Part shown: one piece after another, positions 46,121-55,023 of the stretch
Numbering within the stretch: position 1 is the first letter of the stretch
How the letters are laid out: the number at the start of each line of letters is the position of its first letter
Source of the DNA: Geodermatophilus amargosae
GTDB lineage: Bacteria > Actinomycetota > Actinomycetes > Mycobacteriales > Geodermatophilaceae
Assembly: GCF_900116515.1 (NCBI RefSeq)
Contig: NZ_FPBA01000027.1
Location: forward strand, 1 to 64,000
Direction: 5' to 3'
Length of the DNA stretch: 64,000 nt
Notes under the pieces: model-generated
What the model was told of the DNA's origin: nothing
Seen by the model: the letters and a program-made list of their open reading frames with translations, nothing else
Databases searched by the model: none
Position numbers and translations under genes: made by a program

Positions 46121-49100
46121 GTGACCGAGGTCGAGTTCCGCCTGTTCGGCGCCATGCAGCTGCGCGTCGACACTGAACCGGCGAAGCTGCCCGGGGCGGC
46201 CGAGCGCGGCTTGCTCGCTCTGCTGCTGCTCTCACCGGGCCGGACCGTCGCCGCCAGCTCGCTCATCGACCGGCTGTGGTCGGAGTCCGCTTTGCCGGCC
46301 GACCCGCTGAACGCCCTGCAGCTGCGGGTGTCGAAGCTGCGGCGGGCGCTTGCCGCGCACGGCGTTGACGTCATCGTCCGGGAGGCATCCGGATACCGCG
46401 CCGACGTCGACCTCGACCGCGTCGACCTGCACCGATTCGTGAGACTCGTGCAGGCTGCGCGCACCGCCGCGCGCAACACCGCTGCTGCGAACGCGCTGGC
46501 TCTGTACGACGAGGCGCTGGCGCTGTGGCGTGGTGATCCGCTCGCTGACTTCGCCGGCGAGGGCTGGGCGAGCGTGGAGACGGCCCGGTTGGATCAGCTG
46601 CACCAGGCTGCGCTGGCCGAGCGGGCCGAGGCGGCCCTGGTGGCGGGCCGGCACGTCGAGGTCGCCGCCGACCTCGAGCCGATCGTCGCGGGGGACCCCG
46701 GGCAGGAGGCGCTCGCCGGCCTGCTGATCACGGCCCTGTACCGCGCCGGTCGGCAGGCGGACGCGCTGGAGGTCTTCGCCCGCACCCGCCGTCACCTCGA
46801 TGACGAGCTCGGGCTGCAGCCTTCCGCTGCGCTTCGCTCGCTGCACCAGCGCGTCCTCGAGCAGGACGATGCGCTGACAGCCGTGCCTGCACAGCCCGGT
46901 TCGGCCCGTGCGGCTGCCGCCGAGGCCGGACCGGCCGCGCCTGCACCGCAGACCCCGGCGGTCGGCCAGGATGCCGACACCGGACCGAAGCGGACCCTGC
47001 CGATCCCTTCGTTGCGGTTGATCGGACGCGACGACGAGCTCGCGCGGCTGAACGACGCGCTCACCCGTCAGCGCATCGTCACCTTGGTCGGCCCTGGCGG
47101 CGCCGGGAAGACGTCACTGGCCATGGCGTCTGCGCACCAGCTCGCCGACCACTTCGAGCAGCACGTCCATCTGGCCCGTCTGGCGGCGGTGAGCAACCCC
47201 TCTGATGTGCCGCTGGCGGTCGCGGACGCGCTCGGCGTGCCGCTGGACGGTGCCGACCCTAATGCGGCGGTGCGCGCCCGCCTGCTCGCCTATCTCGCGA
47301 ACCGGCGGCTGCTGCTCGTGCTGGACAACTGCGAGCACGTCATCGACGCGGTCGCGACGCTCGTCGACCTCATTCTCGGCTCGGCCGCAGAAGTCACCGT
47401 GCTCGCGACCAGCCGGGAAGCCCTCGCCGTTCCTGGCGAGGTGCAGGTCAGCGTCGCGCCGCTCGCGGTGCCTCCCGACGGGACCCCCGCCGAGCAAGTG
47501 CTGCAGTTTCCAGCCGCTGCGCTGTTCATCGAGCGGGCGTCGGCTGTCCGCGCGAGCCTGGATCTGGCCGAGCCGAACCTGATGGCGCTGGCGCAGGTGT
47601 GCCGGCAGCTCGATGGCATGCCGCTCGCGCTCGAACTCGCCGCGGCACGCATGTCGTCGCTGTCCCTGCCGGACCTGGCAGACCGACTGGGGAACCGCTT
47701 CGGTCTGCTCACCAGCGGACCACGCACGGCGGAGGCCCGGCAACGGACCCTGCGCGCGACCGTCGAGTGGAGCCACGCGCTGCTCTCGCAGCCCGAACAG
47801 CAGGCATTCCGGCGCCTGGCCGTCTTCCACGGCGGCTGGACGCTCGAGGCAGCCGAGGCCGTCGTCGCGGGCGGGGACATCCCCGCCGGTGAGGTGTTCG
47901 ACGCGCTCGACCACCTGGTCAACCGGTCGATGGTCGTGCTCGAGCCCGGTTCGCCGTCGCGGTACCGCATGCTCGAGACGCTGCGGCACTACGCGGTCGA
48001 GCAGCTCGACACCTCCGGGGAGCGAGACGACGCGGCAGCCCGGCACGCGATGTTCTTCCGGCACGTCGCCGAGCAGGCCGAGCAGGGCCTGCGCGGCCAC
48101 GGACAGCGGGCGGCGCTGCAGCGGCTGCGCAACGAGCACGCCAACCTGCGGGCAGCGTTGGCGTGGCTGTCGGCCGACCCGAGCCGGGTCGAAGACGGGC
48201 TAGGACTGGCCGGCTCGCTCGCCCTGTTCTGGCACCTGGGACGGCACGGCGAGGGGCGAGAGGTGTTGTCGAAGCTCATCGCCACTCCCGGCGCGAGCCG
48301 GCAGGCACGAGCCCGGGCGCTGCAGGCGGTGTCGATCGTCGAGCGTCCACGGGCGTGCCTGGTGCATCCGAGCCCGCGCTGTGCGGAAACGGCGCTCGAG
48401 AGCTTGCAGCTGTTCGAGGCTGAGGGTGATGCGCATCGCGCTGCCCTGTCGAAGGTGCTGCTCGCCGTCGAGCTGCTCAACGGCTCGGACCCCGGCCGCT
48501 TGGCACAGCTGCTCGCCGAAGCGGACGAGCAGTTCACCACCCGGGCCGACGACTGGGGTCATGCGGTCGTCGCGTTCGTCCGCCTGCAGAACTTCATCCG
48601 CCGGGGCGACGAGCTGCGGGCGCGGGCGATGGGCCGGACCGCGTCAGAGGCGTTCCGCCGGCTCGATGACGGCTGGGGCCTGTCAGCTGTGCTCTACCAC
48701 CTGGGCTGGGGGCTGAAGGAGTTCGGCCGGTACGCCGAGGCGATACCCGTCCTCGAGCAGGCGATCGAGGTGTCGAGCTCGGCTGGGGTGTTCAACACCG
48801 CCCAGTGGGCGCTGTCCGACCTCGGCGTCGCGCTGCTGGCTCTGGGCGAGCGCGCGGCGGCCTCGGCCGCGTTCGACCGGGCTGCGTCTGCGTCCGAGGA
48901 GGTCGGTGACGCCGCAGGTGTGGTTCTCGCCGGCCTGGGACGGGCGCAGATCGCACAGGTCGAGGGGGATGCGGCGTCGGCCCGGCCGCTGTTCGAGGAG
49001 GCGGTGCGCGGCTTGACCCGGCTGGGGACCCCGCTGTGGGGCGGGCACGCACTCGCTGGTGTCGCATGGTGCGACTGGCGTGACGGGATGCTGGACGACG

Positions 49101-49408
49101 CGGCTGAGCGGTACACGCAGGTGCACGCTGCCGGGCACCACTACGGCGAACCGACCTTGCTCGCGATCGGCCTGGAAGGTCTGGCGCGCGTGGCCGCCGC
49201 TGTGGGTCAGCGGGCCGAGGCCCAGGCGCGGCTCGACGAAGCCGTCGAGGTGCGGCAGGCGTCGGCGCGCCCGGCACCGCCGCACGAGCAGGCCGAGCTC
49301 GACGCCCTCTGGGGTCAGGTCGACGAGGCAGCCGGGGCGGCCGTTCGGCTGACTGCGCCGCGAGCTCCCGGGGACGTGACGAGGTCGGATCAGCTCACGT
49401 CGCAGTAA
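46121..49408 (+). CDS. SARP (AfsR-like) regulator with BTAD, NB-ARC ATPase and TPRs (SARP-3)
   Basis: 1095 residues: winged helix (about 1-95), BTAD (about 100-245), NB-ARC ATPase with Walker A GPGGAGK (324-330) and LLLVLDNCEHV near 390, then winged-helix and TPR-like repeats (GDEL, ALxxLGxxxxxxG patterns) to the end. GTG 46121 is the start of homology to other SARPs. It is flanked on both sides by HMA metal-binding proteins, and four phased heptamer pairs lie in the surrounding promoters, so it may activate the copper genes. No CxxC or obvious metal site is seen in the protein itself. Confidence 0.9.
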   Translation: MTEVEFRLFGAMQLRVDTEPAKLPGAAERGLLALLLLSPGRTVAASSLIDRLWSESALPADPLNALQLRVSKLRRALAAHGVDVIVREASGYRADVDLDRVDLHRFVRLVQAARTAARNTAAANALALYDEALALWRGDPLADFAGEGWASVETARLDQLHQAALAERAEAALVAGRHVEVAADLEPIVAGDPGQEALAGLLITALYRAGRQADALEVFARTRRHLDDELGLQPSAALRSLHQRVLEQDDALTAVPAQPGSARAAAAEAGPAAPAPQTPAVGQDADTGPKRTLPIPSLRLIGRDDELARLNDALTRQRIVTLVGPGGAGKTSLAMASAHQLADHFEQHVHLARLAAVSNPSDVPLAVADALGVPLDGADPNAAVRARLLAYLANRRLLLVLDNCEHVIDAVATLVDLILGSAAEVTVLATSREALAVPGEVQVSVAPLAVPPDGTPAEQVLQFPAAALFIERASAVRASLDLAEPNLMALAQVCRQLDGMPLALELAAARMSSLSLPDLADRLGNRFGLLTSGPRTAEARQRTLRATVEWSHALLSQPEQQAFRRLAVFHGGWTLEAAEAVVAGGDIPAGEVFDALDHLVNRSMVVLEPGSPSRYRMLETLRHYAVEQLDTSGERDDAAARHAMFFRHVAEQAEQGLRGHGQRAALQRLRNEHANLRAALAWLSADPSRVEDGLGLAGSLALFWHLGRHGEGREVLSKLIATPGASRQARARALQAVSIVERPRACLVHPSPRCAETALESLQLFEAEGDAHRAALSKVLLAVELLNGSDPGRLAQLLAEADEQFTTRADDWGHAVVAFVRLQNFIRRGDELRARAMGRTASEAFRRLDDGWGLSAVLYHLGWGLKEFGRYAEAIPVLEQAIEVSSSAGVFNTAQWALSDLGVALLALGERAAASAAFDRAASASEEVGDAAGVVLAGLGRAQIAQVEGDAASARPLFEEAVRGLTRLGTPLWGGHALAGVAWCDWRDGMLDDAAERYTQVHAAGHHYGEPTLLAIGLEGLARVAAAVGQRAEAQARLDEAVEVRQASARPAPPHEQAELDALWGQVDEAAGAAVRLTAPRAPGDVTRSDQLTSQ

Positions 49409-49622
49409 CCGGTGCTGCGTCCACAACCTGCGGGGCGTAGTCGGAGCCGACGAACACGGCCAGGACGTCGGCGACGGTCATCGTGCCGCCGAGGACCACC
49501 GTGCCGGTCTTCGCGTCGGCCGTGATGGTCTCGACGCCGACGACGTCACGGAGCCAGCCGGTCACCTCGCGCACACAGTGCCTGCACCGCATCGATCCGA
49601 CCGAGAGCCTCACCTCGGGCAT
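49395..49622 (-). CDS. HMA-domain heavy-metal-binding protein
   Basis: 75 residues with the HMA fold and the variant metal motif GSMRCRHC, lacking the usual GMTC. ATG 49622 follows GAAGGTGAG; an in-frame GTG at 49631 is an alternative. Its 3' end overlaps the convergent SARP-3 gene by 14 bp. Probably a second copper or other soft-metal chaperone. Confidence 0.82.
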   Translation of the reverse strand: MPEVRLSVGSMRCRHCVREVTGWLRDVVGVETITADAKTGTVVLGGTMTVADVLAVFVGSDYAPQVVDAAPVTAT

Positions 49623-49679
49623 CGCGCTCACCTTCGTCCAGCGGGCGTTCTTCTGACGCCACCCAAGGTGCCTCGCTGC

Positions 49680-49697
49680 GCTGTCCGTCCGCTGTCT
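49680..49697 (-). promoter_or_regulatory. SARP-type heptamer pair upstream of the HMA gene
   Basis: Read toward the HMA gene the site is AGACAGC-GGAC-GGACAGC, 11-bp phase, 58 bp before the start codon. Confidence 0.65.
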
Positions 49698-49901
49698 ACC
49701 GACGCGACCCGGGAGAGCGCCCGAGACCAGCTAGGCCGCGAGAGCGTCGTTTGGGACGCCGACAGCCACGACGCTCAGGCTCGGCGACAGCACGGGCCGC
49801 GGAAGACATACCCACGGCGACGGACGCGAGCCGACAGGGCCGGTACGGGTCTCGACGGCCCCGGCTGACGCGGCTGTGCGGTGGCGGGAACGACAGTGCG
49901 A

Positions 49902-49919
49902 GGACAGCGGCAGGACAGA
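49902..49919 (+). promoter_or_regulatory. SARP-type heptamer pair upstream of the MFS gene
   Basis: GGACAGC-GGCA-GGACAGA, 11-bp phase, on the plus strand, 65 bp before the MFS start. Both orientation toward the gene and distance match the three metal-gene sites. Confidence 0.65.
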
Positions 49920-49984
49920 GGGGCTCGCGAACCTGCGTCTCGACAGCCACCGCCGGCTGTCCTTCGCGGAAGACAGGAACCGTC

Positions 49985-51433
49985 ATGACACCCACCGCAC
50001 CCGCGGCGAGTCCGACGAGCAGCCGGCGCTGGCTGGCTCTCGCGCTCATCGCCGCCGCCCAGTTCATGGTCATCCTGGACACCTCGATCATCGGCGTCGC
50101 CTTGCCGAAGATTCAGGCCGATCTCGGCTTCGACCCGCAGGACCTCAGCTGGGTCTTCAACGCGTACGTCGTCGCCTTCGGCGGTCTGCTCCTGCTCGGT
50201 GGGCGGCTGTCCGACCTGTTCGGCGCCCGCCGGATCTTCACCACCGGCTGGCTGGTCCTTGCCGTCGGCTCGCTCGTCGCCGGCCTGGCCGACGGCGTCG
50301 CGGTCGAGCTGACCGGCCGTGCGATCCAGGGCGCCGGCTCGGCGCTCATCGCCCCGGCCGCGCTCACCCTGCTGTTCCAGGTGTTCGGCGGCACCAACGA
50401 GCTCCCAAAGGCCCTTGCCCTGTACGGTGCGGCCGCACCTGCCGGCGGCACCGCCGGCGTCTTCCTCGGCGGCGTCCTGACCGAGTACGCGTCGTGGCCG
50501 TGGGTGTTCTTCATCAACATCCCGGTCGCCGCTGTCGTCCTGCTGCTGACCCGTTCGGTCATGCCTGCCGGGATGACCGGCCGCGGCTCGCTCGACCTCG
50601 CCGGTGCGACCACCGCCACGCTCGGCCTCGGCGCGGTCGTCTTCGCGATCGTGCGCGCTCCGGAGGCCGGCTGGACGTCCGGCAGCACGCTCCTCGCCGG
50701 CCTCGGCGGCCTCGCGCTCCTGGGTGTGTTCGTCGCGCTGCAGGCCAGGCTCCGTCAGCCGCTGATGCGCCTGGGCATCTTCCGCGCACCGAACCTCGCC
50801 GCAGCCAACATCGCGCAGCTGCTGCTCGGAGCCGCCTGGATCCCGATGTTCTTCTTCGTGAACCTGTACCTGCAGCAGATCCTCGGCCTGGGTGCGTTCG
50901 CGTCCGGCGCCGCGCTGCTGCCCCTGACGGTCGCGATCATGATCGGGATGGTCGCGGTCGCGCCGAAGCTCATCGCCCGCTTCGGCCCGAATGCGATGAT
51001 CGTTTCAGGTCTCGCCACGCTGGCCGCTGGTCTGGTGTGGCTGTCGTTCATCGACGCCGACGGCAGCTTCGTCGTGGACGTGCTGCCTGCGTCGCTGGTG
51101 ACGGCGGCCGGTATGGCGATGGCGTTCATCCCCTCGCTCGGCACCGCGCTGTCGTCTGCGGCGCCGGAGGAGGGCGGCCTGGCCGCCGGGATCGTCAACA
51201 CCAGCTACCAGATCGGCTCCGCGCTGGGCCTGGCGGCGATGACCGCGGTCGCGGCTGCGTTCGGTGCCGACGCGGTCGGCAACCCGGCCGAGCTCACCGA
51301 CGGGTTCTCCGCCGCTCTGCTCGGCGCCGCCGGCATCGCCGCCGTCGGTGCGGTCCTCGCTGCCGTGTTGCTGAGGAAGCCCGCCGACAGCCTGGCTGCT
51401 GACGGCACGGACAGCGAGCTTGTAGTGGCCTAG
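49985..51433 (+). CDS. MFS multidrug transporter (DHA2, 14-helix type)
   Basis: 482 residues with 14 hydrophobic helices, the DHA2 motif LDTSIIGVALPKIQ in helix 1 and GGRLSDLFGARR between helices 2 and 3. It is a proton-driven exporter of small molecules. ATG 49985 is the first in-frame start. It is divergent from the HMA gene, with two heptamer pairs between them, so export may be linked to the copper response. A hairpin follows. Confidence 0.92.
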   Translation: MTPTAPAASPTSSRRWLALALIAAAQFMVILDTSIIGVALPKIQADLGFDPQDLSWVFNAYVVAFGGLLLLGGRLSDLFGARRIFTTGWLVLAVGSLVAGLADGVAVELTGRAIQGAGSALIAPAALTLLFQVFGGTNELPKALALYGAAAPAGGTAGVFLGGVLTEYASWPWVFFINIPVAAVVLLLTRSVMPAGMTGRGSLDLAGATTATLGLGAVVFAIVRAPEAGWTSGSTLLAGLGGLALLGVFVALQARLRQPLMRLGIFRAPNLAAANIAQLLLGAAWIPMFFFVNLYLQQILGLGAFASGAALLPLTVAIMIGMVAVAPKLIARFGPNAMIVSGLATLAAGLVWLSFIDADGSFVVDVLPASLVTAAGMAMAFIPSLGTALSSAAPEEGGLAAGIVNTSYQIGSALGLAAMTAVAAAFGADAVGNPAELTDGFSAALLGAAGIAAVGAVLAAVLLRKPADSLAADGTDSELVVA

Positions 51434-51459
51434 CACCACCGCACGCCCTGCACACGACC

Positions 51460-51495
51460 CGGCTGGCGCGGTCACTCCTGCGGCCGCGCCAGCCG
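51460..51495 (+). terminator. Hairpin terminator after the MFS gene
   Basis: Perfect 12-bp arms CGGCTGGCGCGG (51460-51471) and CCGCGCCAGCCG (51484-51495) with a 12-base loop, starting 27 bases after the stop. Confidence 0.7.
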
Positions 51496-51532
51496 ACCTA
51501 CCTGCCCCAGCTCATCGGATCGGAGAGAAGCC

Positions 51533-51598
51533 ATGACCAGCACACGCGTCCTCGCCCAGCTCGGTGAGCGTATGGGGGAGCAGGCCCCGCCGTGCTGA
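51533..51598 (+). CDS. 21-residue ORF, possible leader peptide
   Basis: ATG 51533 is preceded by GGAGAGAAG and the frame ends at TGA 51598 after 21 codons (MTSTRVLAQLGERMGEQAPPC). It overlaps the start of the next gene (GTG 51592) by seven bases, an arrangement suited to translational coupling. It could also be a truncated gene start. Confidence 0.4.
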   Translation: MTSTRVLAQLGERMGEQAPPC

Positions 51599-52074
51599 GG
51601 CGTCGCGGGGATGCCGTGATGCGGGTGGTCGCTGGGCGACGTAGCACCGCGGTTGACGGGCGCGGCCGCCAGCTGCGCACGCCGGTGGCCTGGGGTGTGG
51701 TCTGGGGCTGTCTGCAGGCGGCGTCGCCGCTGGCGTTCTTCTGGCTCGAGGACGCCACCGTCTACGCGCTGGGACTCGTGCTGATCGCAGCGGTCTACAT
51801 CGGGTTCGCCGTCGCCGACGGTCGAGGCACGGTCATCGCCGTCGAGATCGGCGTCGCGTCGGTGTTCGTCGTCGTCGCCGCGGCGGCGGTGACCGGATCG
51901 GCCTGGCTTCTCGTCGCGGGCCTGGCCGGTCACGGCCTCAAGGATGTCTGGCAGCACCGCACCGGCTTCGTCGCCAACACCCGGTGGTGGCCGCCGTTCT
52001 GCGCCACCGTCGACTTCGTCGCCGCCGCCTTCATCGCCGTCGGGATCGCCGCGCACCTCCACCTGGGGTGGTGA
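51592..52074 (+). CDS. Hypothetical membrane protein (DUF6010-like)
   Basis: 160 residues: a basic N-terminus of 30 residues, then four hydrophobic helices with a conserved-looking AGHGLKDVWQHRTGF and NTRWWPPFCATVDF between helices 3 and 4, a pattern I associate with DUF6010. GTG 51592 overlaps the preceding small ORF. Function unknown. Confidence 0.7.
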   Translation: MLRRRGDAVMRVVAGRRSTAVDGRGRQLRTPVAWGVVWGCLQAASPLAFFWLEDATVYALGLVLIAAVYIGFAVADGRGTVIAVEIGVASVFVVVAAAAVTGSAWLLVAGLAGHGLKDVWQHRTGFVANTRWWPPFCATVDFVAAAFIAVGIAAHLHLGW

Positions 52075-52225
52075 GCGACCCACCATCTCCGACTGCCTCG
52101 GCAGGTCACACCGCGTTCCTGACCCAACTGGGACCTTCGGCCCCTGCCCGACGGCCCCCCACAAGCACCGTCGCCCGCCGGCCCGCCATCGGATCCGGCA
52201 TACCTCTCACGGAAGCCGGACTGTC

Positions 52226-53596
52226 ATGACGACTGCCACGCAGCCCACCCAACGACCGCCGCTCCCCGCCCGCCCGGGCCGCAACGATCACACCGGGCCG
52301 ATCCGCCGGATCATCGTCGGGTCGCTGGCCGCCGGGCTGGTCGCGGCCGCGGTCCTCACCTTGGTGGTGTTCGGCGGAGCGGACGAATACGTCATCACCG
52401 GGACGGCGCTGCTCGGTTTCGCGCTCGGCTGGGCGATGCTGGCCGTCCTGTCGGTGCAGATGACCGACCAGCCCCAGCGCTGGCCGTTCGTCCCGGCCGC
52501 CGGTATGGCAGCGACCGGCCTGGGGCTTCTGGTCCTCGCCCCGGGCGATGCCGGCCTGACCTCGGCCGGGTGGGTGTGGCCGGCGGTCCTTCTCGTGCTC
52601 GCCGTCTGGATGGGATCCCAGGTGCGCCGCTGCCTGGCGGCCGGGAGCGGCCGCTGGCTGCTCTACCCGGTCGTCGCCGCCCTGGCCGCGGCCGCGGTGG
52701 GCGGCGCGTTCGAGACCGTCGCCCTCGCCTCCGACGAGCGCAGCTATCCCATTCCTGGGCAGCTCTACGACGTCGGTGGGCATCGCCTGCACCTGGACTG
52801 CACCGGCTCCGGTGGTCCGACCGTCATCCTGCTGAGCGGGCTCGGCGAGTTCTCGCCATCCTGGGCCCACATCGCCCCGGCCGTCGCAGGGACCACCCGC
52901 GTGTGCGCGTATGACCGTGCGGGGCAGGGCTGGAGCGACGACGCACCGCAGATCCAGGATGGCGTGCAGGCCGCGTCTGACCTGAACACGCTGCTCGACC
53001 GCGCCGGCGAGGACGGCCCGTACGTGCTCGTCGGACACTCCATCGGCGGCAGCTACGCCATGACCTATGCCGCCCGCTACCCCGAGCAGGTCGCCGGATT
53101 GGTCCTGCTCGACGCGTCCGACCCCTACGAGGCCACGCCCGCCGACGGCGCGGCCGAGCCGAACGCCCCCGCCCTGCTGGCCGTGACGCCCAGCCTCGCC
53201 CGACTCGGCATCGGGCAACTCGTCCCGTCCTCGTCCGACCTTCCCGAGCCGGCCGCCGGCCAGTTCCAGGCATTCGCCCACAGCCCCCGTAGCTGGCGCA
53301 ACGGAGCCGAGGAATCCGCCGCCATGCCCGCCCTGTTCAGCCAAGCCCAGGCGCTCACCACCCTCGGTAGCACGCCACTCGTGGTGCTGACCGCGAGCGA
53401 ATCAGTGCAGATCATCAACGGCTGGACGGCCGCCCAGGCCCGGATGGCCGCGCTCTCCACCAACGGCAGCCACCTGGCCGCCGACACCACACACGTGGGG
53501 CTGCTGGCGGACGAAGAGGGCGCTGGGATATCGGCCGACGCCATCCACGACGTCGTCGAGGCGGTGCTCACCGGATCACCGCTCCAGACCCCCTGA
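52226..53596 (+). CDS. Membrane-anchored alpha/beta hydrolase
   Basis: 456 residues: four N-terminal membrane helices (about 25-165), then an alpha/beta hydrolase domain with the oxyanion region LLSGLGEFS, nucleophile elbow GHSIGGS (Ser near residue 274), a DASDPYE acidic segment and a C-terminal TTHVGL histidine. ATG 52226 is the first in-frame ATG. The catalytic domain probably lies outside the membrane. Substrate unknown. Confidence 0.85.
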   Translation: MTTATQPTQRPPLPARPGRNDHTGPIRRIIVGSLAAGLVAAAVLTLVVFGGADEYVITGTALLGFALGWAMLAVLSVQMTDQPQRWPFVPAAGMAATGLGLLVLAPGDAGLTSAGWVWPAVLLVLAVWMGSQVRRCLAAGSGRWLLYPVVAALAAAAVGGAFETVALASDERSYPIPGQLYDVGGHRLHLDCTGSGGPTVILLSGLGEFSPSWAHIAPAVAGTTRVCAYDRAGQGWSDDAPQIQDGVQAASDLNTLLDRAGEDGPYVLVGHSIGGSYAMTYAARYPEQVAGLVLLDASDPYEATPADGAAEPNAPALLAVTPSLARLGIGQLVPSSSDLPEPAAGQFQAFAHSPRSWRNGAEESAAMPALFSQAQALTTLGSTPLVVLTASESVQIINGWTAAQARMAALSTNGSHLAADTTHVGLLADEEGAGISADAIHDVVEAVLTGSPLQTP

Positions 53597-53629
53597 CCTG
53601 TGCCGCGCGTCCTGCGGCGCAAGGAAGGT

Positions 53630-53830
53630 GGCGACGCTGACACACGACCCGTACTGCGGGCGCCTGAACCAGAAATGGATGCGCCAGGTGGCCCAGCAGT
53701 CTCGGGTCGATGCCGTGCTAAACAGCGGCGACATCATCGACTGGGGCAGTCAGCCGGATCACCGACTGGGGCAGTCAGCCGGAGAACCAGCTGGTCACCT
53801 GCGTGGGCCAGCTCGGCGTCCGCCTGGCTG
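53630..53830 (+). pseudogene. Metallophosphoesterase fragment
   Basis: The frame reads DPYCGRLNQKWMRQVAQQ and VDAVLNSGDIIDWGS, which match the N-terminal part of calcineurin-like phosphoesterases (their VDAVLDTGDxxDWG motif). The downstream catalytic half with the GNHD motif is absent. A 25-bp tandem duplication (53733-53782) then shifts the frame; past it the other frame reads ENQLVTCVGQLGV. The fragment lies just after the hydrolase stop. Confidence 0.55.
53733..53782 (+). repeat. 25-bp tandem duplication
   Basis: Two adjacent 25-bp units (53733-53757 and 53758-53782) differ at one base. Because 25 is not divisible by three, the duplication breaks the phosphoesterase frame. Confidence 0.75.
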
Positions 53831-53997
53831 GCGCTCCGCCAGGCGTTCCTCTACGCCCTGCTCGGCGTCGGTGACCGCCGACGGGCCCGGCGTCGCCCGC
53901 GCGGACGCACCCGACGGGCCGCCGGCCCTGAGACGGCGTGCGGGCTGGCGCGGGGCTGCTGGTCGTGCTGACCAACCGAGGACTGAGGAGACGCCCC

Positions 53998-54159
53998 GTG
54001 TACGGCTGGATCTGGCGCCACCTGCCCGGAGGGACGGCGAGCCGCTCGGTGCTCGCGCTGCTGCTCGCCCTCGCCGCCTGCGCGCTGCTGCTCTTCGTCG
54101 TCTTCCCCCTCGTGGAGCCCTACATGCCCTTCAACTCCGTGACGGTCGACGGCGGCTGA
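53998..54159 (+). CDS. Small conserved single-helix membrane protein
   Basis: 53 residues: VYGWIWRHLPGG at the N-terminus, one long membrane helix, then LVEPYMPFNSVTVDGG. This WxWRHLPG...PFxxVTV pattern is one I associate with small actinobacterial membrane proteins of unknown function. GTG 53998 follows GAGGAG. Confidence 0.7.
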   Translation: MYGWIWRHLPGGTASRSVLALLLALAACALLLFVVFPLVEPYMPFNSVTVDGG

Positions 54160-54436
54160 CCGCTGACCCCGCCACCCCCGCTCGACGGCACCCGGTCGTG
54201 CACTCGGGTTGCCGTGGCGGTCGGCTGGTGACCGGACCGCGAGAGGGCTGCACCACCGGGACGCCTTCGTCTCGACCGGGGCACCCTGGCTCCGTTCACA
54301 CGGCCCCCTGACCCGAGGGGTCCGCTGCCGCGTGGCCGAGCCGGACGCGGCGTACGCCTCGGCGGGGCGGGGAGGTGATGCCTTGTCGGTATCGGCCCGC
54401 ATCATCGCGTCCTCCACCAGTCGAGGAGGCGATGCG

Positions 54437-54619
54437 GTGGCCCGCAGCTGTCCGTTCCCGGAGAAAGAGCGCCTGATGAAGGAAGCGGCACGTGCCCGCG
54501 CGATGACGCTCAACCGCTGCGCGTACGACGGGCGCACGGTGCACGCCTATCGGTGTCCCGCCGGCGGCCACCACCACGTCGGGCACCGGCGGCCGAGAGG
54601 TCGACGGCGGCGCTGGTGA
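54437..54619 (+). CDS. Small Cys/His-rich (zinc-ribbon-like) protein
   Basis: 60 residues from GTG 54437, preceded by AGGAGG (54424-54429). It has CPFPEKERL near the start, then NRCAYDG and YRCPAGGHHHVGH, giving three cysteines and a His cluster, and an Arg-rich tail. The YxC...WH/HxGH ending resembles small actinobacterial zinc-ribbon proteins. Function unknown. Confidence 0.6.
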   Translation: MARSCPFPEKERLMKEAARARAMTLNRCAYDGRTVHAYRCPAGGHHHVGHRRPRGRRRRW

Positions 54620-55023
54620 CGGCATCGTTGCTGCGGCACCGGACCACGCCGACCGGTCGCGCCGTCGGCCAGCGTGCCTGCGGTCAGGTCGGGATGCCGG
54701 CGGCGCGGACGGGCTGCAGCCGCCCTCGTCCCACGGCTCAGGGTGAGGCTGCGACTTGCGAGCCCGAGTGGCTCACGACAACGGCGGCTCGCCAGGACCC
54801 ACGCACAGCAGTGTCGACGTCTGTACTGGAGAACTACCGGGGATCGGCAGAAAGGCTCCGGCTGGCGCGCGACGGCCTCGTCCACAGGGTGTCCATGCGT
54901 CCACAGAACGCCCGGCTCGTACCCGAGCGCCGCTCGATGCGTATAGGTCCGGGGTGAGACCTGCGATCGCGCGACGTCCCACGTCGGCACGCGCGACGAG
55001 GGACGTCACGAGGAGGTCCTGGA
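54620..55023. other. About 400 bp with no gene before the second recombinase
   Basis: No frame looks coding. The recognisable feature is the TCCACAG pair at 54881-54906. The stretch corresponds in position to 8622-9019 before recombinase 1, though only the repeat pair is clearly shared. Confidence 0.4.
54881..54906 (+). repeat. TCCACAG direct-repeat pair upstream of recombinase 2
   Basis: TCCACAG at 54881-54887 and within GTCCACAG at 54899-54906, 18 bp apart, 118 bp before the recombinase start. Sequence, spacing and position match the pair at 8885-8910. Confidence 0.5.
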
